DNA from: Isoetes taiwanensis
Lineage: Eukaryota; Streptophyta; Lycopodiopsida; Isoetales; Isoetaceae
Length of the DNA: 64,000 bases
Direction: 5' to 3'
Assembly: GCA_021234155.1 (NCBI GenBank)
Contig: JAJEKV010000006.1
Coordinates: 13,110,143 to 13,174,142 of the forward strand
This document shows positions 32,280-42,672 of the stretch, piece after piece. The position numbers and the translations under genes were made by a program. Within the stretch, counting starts at the first letter, position 1; each line of letters opens with the position of its first letter. The notes beneath the pieces were generated by a model, which did not search any database, was not told the origin of the DNA, and saw only the letters and a list, made by a program, of their open reading frames with translations.

Positions 32280-32640
32280 TCGCGATGAAGTCCGGATAGT
32301 GCTTCACCTCAGGTCTATCTTCATCACCCACATAGCATCCTCAACAAGTGTTTCCACTTAACCAAGTATTGTAGCATTTGACTTCTCTGTGGTGCAGCTT
32401 ATAGGCCCCCATCAAGAAGAGCTTCAGTACTATATCTAGATGCTCTTCATTATTTCAAGAAGGGTGGGTGTATCCAAGATCTCCTCACGATCCGAGGTGT
32501 GTTGCTTCAAGAGACTCACGTGAAAGACCTTGTGGATCTTGGGGTGTGGCAATTCAAGCGATATGCTCGTTCTCCAACACGCTCAATGATTTTGAACGGG
32601 CAGCATCTAAGCGCTTTCTGCAAGTACCAATCTTAAGCTA
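32280..32640 (-). pseudogene. Gypsy integrase C-terminus with chromodomain remnant
   Basis: Across frames the minus strand reads FKIIERVGERAY, then HPKIHKVFHVSLLKQHTSD, then YLVKWKH and PDFIARISGG. The first two are the usual integrase C-terminal signature of Ty3/Gypsy elements, and YLVKWK is the chromodomain core, placing it among chromoviruses. Frameshifts and stops are frequent. It follows the RT remnant directly, so RNase H and the DDE core have been deleted. Confidence 0.75.
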
Positions 32641-33330
32641 GCTTGTTTTACCTAATCTTAAGCCAAACCGACTCAATTCCGGCTGAAATGACGTGTCCCA
32701 AATAATCCACCTTCGGAGTGGCAAACTTGCACTAGAGAACTTGGCAAAGAGCTGGTGACGCCTTAGCTTTTGTAGGCCAACCAAGATGTTTCTCATGCTC
32801 CTCCAGAGTCTTACTATAGATGAGAATGTCGCCAAAGAAAATAACAACAAAATCATCCAAGTATTGCCGGAAGACATCATTCATCAATCGCATAAAAGTT
32901 GCAAGGGGGCATTAGTTAATCCAAAAGGCATAACTGGTAAATTCATAATGCTCATACCTAGTGCCAAAGGCAGATTTATGGATGTCCTACTTCCTTAATT
33001 TTTATCGATGATATCCTGAAATAAGTCTATCTTTGAGAAGTATCCGCCCCTGTAACTGGTCCATAAGGTCGCTGCATACAAAAGCATAGCGGTTCTTGAT
33101 GGTATGCTTATTGAGTCAAGATAGTCAATACACATCCTCAAGGAGCTATCCTTCTTCTTAACAAAAGAATAGGAGCTTGCAAAAGAATGCAAACACTAGG
33201 CCGAATGAAGCCTAGGTTTAATAGCTCTGAAGTTGCTTCTTAAGCTCACCAATTCAGGGGGACTCATACCTGCACGGGCCTTCTTGGTAGGCTTTAGTAC
33301 CCGGTTCCAAAGCTATCTCACATTCTACCC
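32641..33330 (-). pseudogene. Gypsy reverse transcriptase remnant
   Basis: Recognisable blocks in order: [51 protein letters not shown] and EEHEKHL, then LFAKFS and YLGHVIS in shifted frames. The catalytic pair that normally reads DDI appears as GDI. Several frameshifts lie between blocks. Confidence 0.85.
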
Positions 33331-33599
33331 CTCCTAATGGAGGAAGTTTTTTGGATTTCGCCCGAAAGAGATCACTAAATTCCTAAGAAGATTAGCAATG
33401 TTTTCGGGCAATGCATCAACTACTTGCTTCGCTTTTAGCATCCGACTCAATGGGCCTTAAACCGATGACACACAAAGTAGCTTATCCCATGATAGCCTTA
33501 CTTAATCGCTGGATGGACATAGATCGGATAATGGGATTTAATGGATCACCTTTATAGTTACGCGGCTCCATTAGTTGCGTTGAAGGTAACCTCCCGCTT

Positions 33600-33870
33600 T
33601 TAGCGATCCAATATTGGCTTTTGCGATGCCAAAAATTCCATACCAACAATCAGATCATATTTGCCAATATCCATTAACTTCAAAGCACCCAATGCAACTA
33701 GTGCACCCGCAGTTTGCATTTTAAGGTTAATGCGATGGCCATGAGTGTGTCTCGATTTTTTTCCACGCTTAACGGATGTTTTTCGGGACCTCAAAGTCTC
33801 AATCTGCAACACCCGGCCATCCTAGGAGAAGCAAAATTATGTGTACTTCCGTATCCATAAGAATTATGAA
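33600..33870 (-). pseudogene. Gypsy aspartic protease remnant
   Basis: GSTHNFASP at about 33830-33855 is the end of the D(T/S)GSTHNF active-site block, with the Asp part shifted or mutated. KYDLIVGMEFLASQKPI at 33600-33660 is the C-terminal block. Confidence 0.7.
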
Positions 33871-35189
33871 GGGCTTCTTGTCTACTTGACCTATGGTGGA
33901 AATAACAAAGAGTCGACTTCGGCATTGCGGTTTCTATGGCTGCAAGGATATGAGACGCACCGTGAATATACTTTCGGGAGCCGCCCTCCCGAGCGGTAGT
34001 GTAGACTCGAGATCGCCCCAATCGAGGTCGGCCATGAAGTGCCCGGCCGCATACACCTGTAACATGCTTTGTCTCTCGTAGAATGTTCGAGGCCTCTTTG
34101 GGAATAGACTGTAAGAGGTTCAACTTCCTTACCGACATTGTTCTGGGCTTTGTCTGCCATGTTGAAGGTGACTTTCTTTTTCCGGCGCGTCGTTAGAGTT
34201 CTTCACGAGGCCCCCAACTTCGGTGAACGGCCCTTGTAAGGTGTGTGTCGGCGTGGGTCACAGTAAGAGGCGCAGGCGTTGGTAATGGTTTCAGGTGCGT
34301 CCTCTTCAAGGCTCAATGCCTTAGCCTCGGCCTCGGAATCGATTTGGGTTCTATGGCCTTAACCATTCGCTTAATTGATGGGGCCAACCCTTCTACATAG
34401 CCCTCCACCACCCTCTTTTCATTCATTCCTGGCACATACAGACTCAAACGCATGAATTCATCGGTGTAGGCCTGGAATCACATACCCTTCTCGCTCTAAC
34501 CTCAGAGAAAGTGGAATGGCATTTGTGCGAATCCGGCAATATAATCGACTTAAAAGCTTTGGCAAACTTTTTGAACTTGCACCTGCTTTTGTCCAGATGT
34601 TTGGCTCGAGCATAGCCCTTCCACCAAATACGAAAGCTCCTGTAAGGTTTGTGGTGGCAACCTTTCCTGTATCCTTTTCTGTCATGCCATAGGATTTTCC
34701 AAACCCTTCATCTCGTCCAACCAGACTCGCATTCAGCCCGCCTCTAGATTTTCCATCAAACCGCCGGTTTCCTATTTTTCCATATACTGGTTATGGCCGT
34801 GTCAACTGTCTTACGGTACTCCTTGTCCTGGTGCTTTGCATGGTCACCAGATGATACAGACGACTCAGAGGACACAGAAGTGGCCGATTGTGAGGACGTG
34901 GCACTATCGTTAGAGGAACTCCGACGACGGCTTTTGAAATCAGTGCCTCCTTAGTGCAGTCTGGGGCCGGTTCCTGGTCAAAAGTGGGCTGTGGTGGTGG
35001 ACTTGGCGGTAACGGAGGTAACTCCGACCCATCTTCTTGCACATGCTGCGGTGGGTTGGCATTCAACACATAAGCTTGCAGCTCCACTAACTGCCGCTTG
35101 ATCAACAGGAGTTCCTGTTCTGGCATTAATCTGCTAGCACCTGAGGGTGCCTGGCACGAGGCGTTACGTGCACCGTCTATATTGACCAT
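33871..35189 (-). pseudogene. Gypsy gag remnant
   Basis: The ATG at 35187-35189 opens a 132-codon frame (MVNIDGARNASCQAPSG), with a proline-rich part. Later pieces (34458-34685 and around 34080 with KACYRCMRPG, part of a zinc knuckle) lie in other frames. The ATG is only about 24 bases after a PBS-like sequence (35213-35223), leaving open whether gag-pol belongs to the outer LTR pair. Confidence 0.6.
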
Positions 35190-35212
35190 AAGAAGGTATA
35201 AAGAGAGTTAGT

Positions 35213-35223
35213 GTGATACCACG
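35213..35223 (-). other. Second, imperfect PBS-like site upstream of gag
   Basis: The minus strand reads GTGGTATCACAC, which matches the initiator-Met PBS TGGTATCAGAGC at 9 of the 12 PBS positions. The usual short Gypsy leader to the gag ATG follows. No LTR pair for it was found. Confidence 0.3.
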
Positions 35224-35759
35224 GGTCACAAAGAAGATTATTTAAGTAGTGTTAGGAAATAATAACAAAGACCATAGAAGAGAAGAATAGATCTTTATTA
35301 TTAAGTGAAAGTAACAGTTACATCAGAGTTATATCCTTAGCAAACTTAGGGTCATAATGTATAGAAAGTAGTGATTACAACATATTTTAGCCATAAGGCT
35401 GTACATTCAACAACTCTTAGTGAACACATACTTAGCCATGAAAGAAAAACTGAAGAGATTATGACTAGGGCTGCGCAAAAGGGTAGAGGATGGAATGGCG
35501 GACGCTTTTCTATACGGCCCTTACTACCTTATAGCGAGCCCATGCCTGGATAATGACATGCTGGTAGCCCAAGGTGACTAATGATGAGGAGGTTAAAAAG
35601 ATCTCGTAGCGCAAAGAAAATCTGCCATAAATGCTCGTTAGCATCGGCATAAGCTTCATGCCTCGTCATCTCCCTTCATGCAGATGTTCGAAGGCATGTT
35701 CTCGGAGAATATTGACTATCTCTAATCCTTTGGCTGGATCATAGGATTCTCACGTCTGC

Positions 35760-36282
35760 TTTTTTTTTATGGCCCGAAGGGCCTAAAAATTTTTTTAGTA
35801 TAATAACCAACACATAACTACCATTGACATTAATAAATATAACCATTGGATCCAACACATTTAAATTAAAATCCCCTTAAAACCCCTTTGGTTTGGGTGC
35901 ATATTCACCACGGGGGTGACTCAGGCATCGAGAGTCATCCGGATTGGCATATTAAGCCTTATTCCATAATCTACACCGCACGTAAAATTCCTCGTTTGTG
36001 GGGTATGCAAGTACAAGATTTGCTATCTTGTATAATAAGATTAAGCAAAATACTATAAGATTTCAACCTAATACTATATGGTGTTGATTTAATGCGTCCA
36101 AAATACAATTATGAGGGCTCTCGCCGCCTCGTCACCCCCGTGTGAATATGCACCCAAACCAAAGGGGTTTAAGGGGATTTTAATTTAAATGTGTTGGATC
36201 CAATGGTTATATTTATTAATGTCAATGGTAGTTATGTGTGGTTATTATACTACTAAAATTTTTGGTTCAGCCATAAAAAAAA
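35760..36282. mobile_element. Foldback/MITE-like element with ~160-bp inverted repeats
   Basis: The left arm (about 35760-35921) and right arm (about 36131-36282) are near-perfect reverse complements. The ends are TTTTTTTTATGGC and GCCATAAAAAAAA. Shared inner landmarks include TAATAACCA and CCAAAGGGGTTT on opposite strands. The spacer is about 210 bp and non-coding. No transposase and no clear target duplication was seen. Confidence 0.8.
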
Positions 36283-37400
36283 CGGGAGAATATAAAAAGA
36301 CATTTAAAACATGTAGCAATATGTGTTATGTGTTTATGTTAATAATGTTAATTTATTATAATAGTGGAGTCTCCAAACTAAACATATTTGTAAATTATGC
36401 ACTTGAACAATTATATTAAATTTGAGAATACACCATTTCATTGTGTCTAACAATAAAACCAACTGCCTGTACAATAACCTCTCCAACTTGTTTGCTCATG
36501 AGAAACTTTTTGTAGCTTGTTTCAAAGCAATAAATGTGTCAATGTTTTATCTGATTGTCAACACAACAAAGTAGCTTTCACATTCTAATAGAGTTAAAAA
36601 TTAAAAGCCACGCAAATATTGGTTGAATTCACGCCAAACAATGTGTGAACAATGAAATAAAAGAAATGAATAACAATATTAAGAGATCTCAAAAATGGTG
36701 AAACACACAAATCTTACCTTGACAGATGACAATAGCATCGATCTAGGTCTCCACCATAGGTCCACCATAGGTGCCCTGAATGTTCTACAATTTCATACCA
36801 CCATCATCGAATGTAGCAAATGAAGAATCGAGAACTTAAGGTTTTACCAAAGCACTTGCAAAGTAATTGTGTGCAATAGCTTGCCATATGAAAAGAGCTT
36901 GCTTTGCCGCCACCTGCATTTTGACCACCTAAATTTCCTCAAATATGTTTGAGCTTGCTCTTGTGTTTGCACAACCCGCAAAAGCTTCCGCTTCCTAACT
37001 TTGGTTTGTTGCCGAACGCCATTTGCGTAAGACGATTTGCCACTTGAAGAGCTTGAATCCTGGCGTTGTGCATTTGATTAGGAGAATCATGGTGTGCATT
37101 TGATCGAGGAGAAGCATAAGCGTCGTGTACTCTGACACGATGATGATAGCGTAGAAGCGAAGTCAAGTCCCAACTTAAAACAAACAAACTTTTCTCAAGC
37201 TCCCAAGAATTGAAGATAAGCTCCCAAGAATTGAAGACAAATGTTTGCAATAACAAAAGGTGGATTAGGCACCATTAAGCCAAGTCCAATGAAGCCTACT
37301 TTAGAATGGGCCATGTTGATTCACCTATGCGGGGAAAGAATGTCATTCACACAATGAATTCTGCTGGGCACTTTGGATTCACACAATAAGATGTCTTGTT
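36283..37400. other. Non-coding or unrecognised stretch
   Basis: AT-rich DNA to 36700. A minus-strand 105-codon frame (36939-37256) includes RIQALQVANRLTQMAFGNKP but no recognisable family. Nothing can be assigned. Confidence 0.3.
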
Positions 37401-37419
37401 CCTTAGTCGCCAAACCGGG

Positions 37420-37680
37420 TATTCCATTGACATGTAACCTCGAAGATAGTTAACAATCCGGATGGGTCATTACGACGGGCAGCCATGACCTGATCCGCAT
37501 TTGCAAAGGACGGGGGGAACTAAGGAGCAACAACAGAGAGAACAATCTTTGGATTCGATACCTAAAGATTTGAACAGGGCCATTTGGAGGATCCCATGGA
37601 TTTAAGGGGTGTTAGCCTTTCAGCCTATAACATGCCTGATTGGAAGAGGGATGCTTTAAGGAAGGTATCTACCTTTGGAT
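37420..37680 (+). pseudogene. Fragment of PRP22/DEAH5-type pre-mRNA splicing helicase
   Basis: Plus-strand blocks in order: KIVNNPDGSL, then REQSLDSIPKDLNR, then LEDPMDLRGV and SLSAYNMPDWKRDALRK, then TFG. From memory, plant DEAH5/PRP22 helicases have KI(F/V)KNP(D/E)GSL, SIPKDLNR..W.DPM and LRGVGLSAYDMPEWKKDA in this order, just before the helicase core. Frameshifts occur between blocks and a TGA after AAMT. The catalytic core is absent. It is a captured or degraded piece of a spliceosomal ATPase gene, opposite in strand to the adjacent LRR piece. Confidence 0.8.
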
Positions 37681-37689
37681 TGGTAATAT

Positions 37690-37785
37690 ATGCTTCCTGG
37701 TAATATTTTAATGTTGCTTAAGCTTCCTAAGCTACCTTCAGGAATGGAGCCGAAGAGGCCTGTTCCAGGTAATTGAAGCGTGACC
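37690..37785 (-). pseudogene. Fragment of an LRR receptor-like kinase
   Basis: The minus strand reads VTLQLPGTGLFGSIPEG, then SLGSLSNIKIL. This matches the first LRR of plant LRR-RLKs (LxLPGxGLxGxIPxGTLGxLxxLxxL). No kinase or signal peptide is nearby. Confidence 0.65.
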
Positions 37786-38699
37786 ACATTAGATTATTAT
37801 ACAACACCAAGCACACGGCCAGCTCAAACTGCTACTGTGATTTGTGTGGAATGCAGATTTTAGACTCAGGATCTGAAGCAGGAGAGCTTAAATCAGGTTA
37901 TAGAACGTTGGTTTCCATTTGAGAATCCTGTATATTCAGAGAAAAGAAGCCTAGTGCATATCGTGACTGGAAAACAGATTCTTCCTTAGCAGTTAACTGG
38001 CGGAAAAATGCACCAATTTGGGATAAAAAAAAAAAGCTCAAGAAACATTCCAAGAGGGAAATCGAAGGCCATGCATTAATTACCTTTTTTTTGTTGGAAC
38101 TCAAAGCGGCTCCATTCGCACCCTCTCAAAGCCACGGCAACAAACGGCGATTTGGTCTTGTAATACAAGGATCTAAGGACCATCGTTTGAATGGGTTAAC
38201 CAAGGCTGCACTTTTTCTCTTCCATCTTCCAAACAATCAAATCCTCGGTTATTGCTTGTGTAAACCAGCTTACAAGAAGCTGAAAATCGGGGCTTGGTTG
38301 TATTACGTTCATAAGAAGCGGTAACCCTAAAACATTATTGCAAGAAGGTCGCATGCCGCCCTAAAGGAAAAATAGGGTGTTCGGGCACCTGTCTTTGGTC
38401 GGTTCTTCCGGAGACAACTTTCGGATCTTTGAAAGAATCCAATAATTTCCCAACACATAACCCTAAAATGGGTTGTCTCGAGGCTTGCATGTCGAACAGA
38501 ATATGATACTACAAGAAAATATATAATATATTAAGAAATATATGACATATGGGTCTAAACCATTGGAATTAGGCATCAAAATTAGTTTAAGCGTATGCGC
38601 ACTCTAGATATACTAATTAGTATACCTCATCAAATACATCCATGAAATCATATAAAAACCTTAGGAAAAAACGTACAAAAATACAAAAGAAACCCCCTG

Positions 38700-38872
38700 T
38701 TATAATGCTACATATTCCTTCCACAACGAGTTCCCCTTCTTCGGAGTCATCATCTCGATCTGGATACTCGCCATATCGTTGGCCGTAGTCTTGGTCGGGA
38801 GGTTCTGGGTCATCCCTTCGTATGTCATTGGTGATTCGTTCCTCGATCTCTGCGAGATCATAGTCTGCAAGA
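38700..38872 (-). pseudogene. Possible exon, acidic and unrecognised
   Basis: After a good acceptor (CATCTTGCAG) the minus strand encodes DYDLAEIEERITNDIRRDDP, then a Tyr/Asp-rich run and DDDSEEGELVVEG. It is strongly acidic. It may belong with the decayed ORF at 39.1-40.5 kb. No family recognised. Confidence 0.3.
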
Positions 38873-39096
38873 TGACAAGAATGAATATACAATGTGGAAC
38901 AGTTTCCTATACTCTAATCTTTAATAGATACAAGTAAGTATCATGGGAGAAAAACAATTTAATTGTATTCAATAATACAATAGTCATAATGAAGAAAATG
39001 GCACATATATTGTAGGATGACTAAGAAAGAAAAATGCCAAATCAAAATTTACAACTATACGCAGTACAAGATGCGTAATAAAAAAATGTCTAAGAA

Positions 39097-40520
39097 CTAG
39101 GGTTCTCCTCTTCGTCCATAGGCTGAGGAGGTGGTGGCGGCGGTCGATGACGTAACAAAGTCACCCCCAGGTCTCTCATGGCGGCGTACCGCAATGGAGG
39201 CAACCTCTGGCGGGTAGGCGGCAACCAATGGGGCCGCCGTAAGGAGTTTCATACTCATCCAGGGTGCAATATCCTGCCCCAATGCAGTCAGTGCAAGATC
39301 CCGTCGAACGAGTACGTAAGTAAGCATACGATAGGAAGCTTCTTGTGCCCCGCCAATGTGGAAAGAGCACGGAGGGTCCACCATGAAGCCTCGGCCCCGG
39401 CCCTAAGTCCCGGCTATAAAAAGGACTTGCCCTCAAAAAGCCGATAGGAAGAAGCGGGTGAGGTGATTCCCCAACACCTTCCCTTTAAGGGGGTCTCCGG
39501 CGTGGCAACCTCCTTATCTAAGTCCATAGGGACTTCTTCTTCCTGAGTGCCTCCCGCTCTTCCTTCAAATGAGCAGGGTTATGGTATAGATCCTCTCCCC
39601 TCCTCATCCCAACGGAGGGAACTTTGACCATATTAATATTTGGGACATGAGGCCCCATAGTCAGAAAGGCATCCGGTGAAGGCTGAGATGGTGGATCCCA
39701 GTAACACCAGTTCCCGAAGCCGTAACAAGGTTTCGGCCGGCTCTATGGTTTCCCTGATGAAATTGAGTAGCTGATGTACCTCCTGAGGGAAGGTCAATAG
39801 GAGTAAAGTCAATGAAATCATCCATACAGTACTCTGCTAACTCATAGAGTACATGGTCCTTGCGTCGGCGCTCTGCTAACTCATAGAGTACATGGTCCTT
39901 GCGTCGGCGCTTAAACCCGGCTACCATGTGATAAGTCTAGATGATATCATCCAAGAGAAGATACCCTTGGTAATACACAACTGGAAGGCGCCCAGCCCCA
40001 AGCGTCTGCAAAATTTGTTCCCCGACGTGGTGGCATCTCCTCGCCAACTGCTTCTGTGGACGAAGTCACCCATGCCTATGTGCTCATTCTCTTCCTCCTC
40101 GGAAGACTCGGGAAGTTTGCCTTTCTTTGCCGGCAATATCTCATCCTCAACATACTGATCCATGAGGATGGCTAAGGCAAAGGCAACTTCAAGATATTGT
40201 CGCCCTTGGTGCTGAACAACTGGCGGCTGTTTACTCCATCTAAGCTTGCCCTTCAGCACGTCATATGCGTGGGTGTCACCCCCTAGCATATCTCGGACTA
40301 CATCCCATTCTAGATACAACTGGGGAGGTTCCCCCAAAAGGAATACACAGAGGGAGCATCTCCTCTGTGTAAAACTGTAGGAATCCGGCATAATCTGGGT
40401 GCCGCTACATATTAGAGATGAGGTCGAGGCGCTGGCATAGAAAGGGCTGTAAAAGATCAAAGGGCACCTGTGGATCCGAATGCTCTCCATCCTAGTACCA
40501 TGCAAGTAGATTGATGGCGG
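39097..40520 (-). pseudogene. Decayed ORF of unknown function with its own promoter-like region
   Basis: An ATG at about 40520 opens MAAINLLAWY, stop, then DGEHSDPQVPFDLLQPFL. With two in-frame stops and one frameshift it joins a long frame (LYLEWDVVRDMLGGDTHAYD, then EVAFALAILMDQYVEDEI, then an acidic SSEEEENEH run). It continues with a 39-bp exact tandem duplication (39831-39909) and further frames to 39097. It is transcribed on the element's strand. No family was recognised; it could be an extra ORF of the LTR element or a captured gene. Confidence 0.4.
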
Positions 40521-40636
40521 CCATGGGCGCTGGAAGAGAGGAGGGAGGAAGATAAACAGATATAGACAAATGAAAATGAAACCTTAGAGATCCCTTTTAA
40601 ACCCCTTTTTTTTTTAAAAAAAGTTGATTTATTTAT

Positions 40637-40648
40637 GCTGACGTCAGC
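40637..40648. promoter_or_regulatory. Perfect palindrome GCTGACGTCAGC
   Basis: It contains TGACGTCA, the classic bZIP (CRE/TGA) site. It lies about 120 bp upstream of the ATG at about 40520 with a CATAAATAAAT stretch between, so it could be a promoter element. Chance is possible. Confidence 0.35.
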
Positions 40649-40735
40649 ATTTTCGTACATAATACAAGGACAAAAATGTAGATTTTTATTTATTATAACA
40701 AAAAATAATTACACGCAGACATGCTCAAAAACCCA

Positions 40736-41040
40736 CTAGGGGCGCCTCCAGAATCCCTGGGCGGGGGCCAAATCCTTTGGCATTATAGTGACCCTCTTTG
40801 CGTGGATAAAACATAAAGATTTGCATCACCAAAAGTGCCACCAAGTAGGCTTCGCAGCCTCTTGAAGTGCTAGAATAGCAAAAGTCCGGAAGCGGAGGTC
40901 GGTTTTGAATTCTTGGGCTATCTCAGAACCAACCTTTGAAAAAAAGGCAGTATCCGAGAAGTTCTGCGTGGTCTTACGGAACTTAGGATCTCCCTGTAAG
41001 GCCACCGGTCGGGTCCTAAACCGGTAGGGCTTCCTCGGTG
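40736..41040 (-). pseudogene. Histone H3 fold, frameshifted
   Basis: Minus-strand blocks in H3 order: PRKPYRFR, VALQGDPKFRKTTQ, a frame-shifted [28 protein letters not shown], then EAYLVAL, GDANLY and IHAKRVTIMPKD, with a diverged end and a TAG at 40736. These match the H3 core from the start of the alphaN region to the last helix (canonical PHR(Y/F)[49 protein letters not shown]). At least three small frameshifts are present. No canonical ARTKQTARKS tail precedes it; a Lys/Arg-rich frame at 41164-41406 lies upstream. It may be a captured histone gene or a histone-fold extension of an element protein. Confidence 0.8.
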
Positions 41041-41163
41041 GGCGAGGGTTGGGAGTCGGGCCCCTTTGCCGTGGTATCGTCTTGTCCCCAATAATGGGAT
41101 GGGGCTGGAAGCATCCACCCGCTCCCTGTCTCAATTTGGAACTTCAGCGTTCTTCCCAATGGC

Positions 41164-41990
41164 TCAAACCGTCTTCAACTTCTCCTTGTGCTTGGCTGCT
41201 GGACTTATGGGCTCTGACTTTTCTCCGGTGTTTAATGGGCGTCCTGTCGATGCGGTTTTGGCCCTGCTGATTTTGTGGTCCCCATTACCTGTTTGGTCCT
41301 GCTGTTTCTGTCGGGCCTTTTCTCTCGTTCCGTTGAGTCTTTTCCTCTTCCTCCCGAACTCTCGAGCTCTCTGGAGGCCGGCTTCAACCTCGGTCACCGT
41401 TTCCACAATCTGCGCTAAGGAGTTCGGCGTGGTATCGATTGGAGTCGCTGGTTCATATCAATCCGGACCGTCGTCCAAATAATCGGTGATGTCGAATTGT
41501 CCCCACATGAAGCTCTGAGAAGCTTCATGCCACTCATCTGAAGCTTCGATTGCCACTGCCATCAATGTGGCGACTCCATCCCCAAATACCTATATTCTCG
41601 ACTTGAGGCAGTATCGGCTCGTTCCACCCTCCCCTAGCGGTCATCCTCCACAGCCAAGTTTCGGATCACGGTCGGCCTCTATTCTTATGTCCTCCTCCCT
41701 CCGGTGTGTCCCTCACATTCAGGGAGGGTAAATAATATCAACACCATGACCAAGTCGGGGTGCTCGGGACTATGGTATAAAGGAAGCCGCCGAGATTCAA
41801 CCTAACCAAAAACGGCTCCGAGTAATGATATATCGGATAGGGTATCCTAGCGTGCCAAGAAATCGTTTACCAACTCATCCGTAGTATATCAATCAAAGGC
41901 GGGTCGCAGCCATATCTTTGCGATTAGGGCATAACTGGCTATGGTAAGGGTAGCGGGGTCCACGGTACTCTTTTTGGTGGCCATAACTAT
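41164..41990 (-). pseudogene. Decayed ORF upstream of the H3 fold, unknown
   Basis: An ATG at about 41988 opens MATKKSTVDPATLTIASYAL. The reading frame continues through several stops and at least one frameshift (YTTDELVNDFLAR; EASDEWHEASQSFMWGQF; DITDYLDDGPD). It ends in a basic segment (EFGRKRKRLNGTREKARQKQ) before the H3 fold. It is the first ORF after the PBS of the 14.2-kb element. No family recognised. Confidence 0.4.
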
Positions 41991-42655
41991 GGCGCCTGGG
42001 GCTAAGGCGACAAAAGGCAAAGAGGGCGCTTCGCTTAGGGAAGACGATAGGGGGGCTAGGGTAGAGAGGAGGTGAGGAAAAAACAAGGTGAAAGAGCAAG
42101 GTCGGGTCCTGGTGGTTATGGCGGGCGTCCGGACCGAAGCCCAAGTGAGGCCAGAAACAAGGAAGGGGTAAAAGTTAACGGCCGCCTAACCCTTAAATTT
42201 CAAAAGTGTTCTTGTTGTTGTTTTTTTTTTTTTAAATATATTAATATGGCGGAAATATCTTGCTGAATATCACGATTCGGTAGCCAAACAAGATTATCAC
42301 AGCGCTCCTACCACGGCATCAAGTCGATGAAAAAGCTTTCGCGGCCGGGTTGACTTTCGGGGCCCCTCCTTGACCTTTTCCTGCCTGCTGATGACCCTTC
42401 TAGGGTATTTGGGGTATGCCGATCCATTGGAACGACTTTTGCCTTCATCGAAAATACCCCACACGAGTTATGGCCCTTCAACTCCGGGTCCTCCAAATAC
42501 CCTAAACTTCTTAGAAAACTTACAATCTATTGCATCAACCTAGCACAAAACCAAGCAACAAGGAGCTAAACAATCACACTAGCTTAAGCTCTCACCTAAC
42601 TACCGAACTAACGAGTTAGGGTTTGGTCGGTCACTATGATTTGATAACTTAAAAT

Positions 42656-42670
42656 CCGACTCTGATACCA
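42656..42670 (-). other. Primer-binding site of the 14.2-kb element
   Basis: The minus strand reads TGGTATCAGAGTCGG two bases after the 5' LTR. It matches the initiator-Met tRNA 3' end. Confidence 0.9.
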
Positions 42671-42672
42671 AC

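Noticed and set aside
40736-41040. Centromeric histone CENH3
   Set aside because: The tail is not canonical H3, but the core (FKTDLRF, IHAKRVTIMPKD) is closer to ordinary H3 and no CENH3 loop insertion is seen; left as H3 fold.
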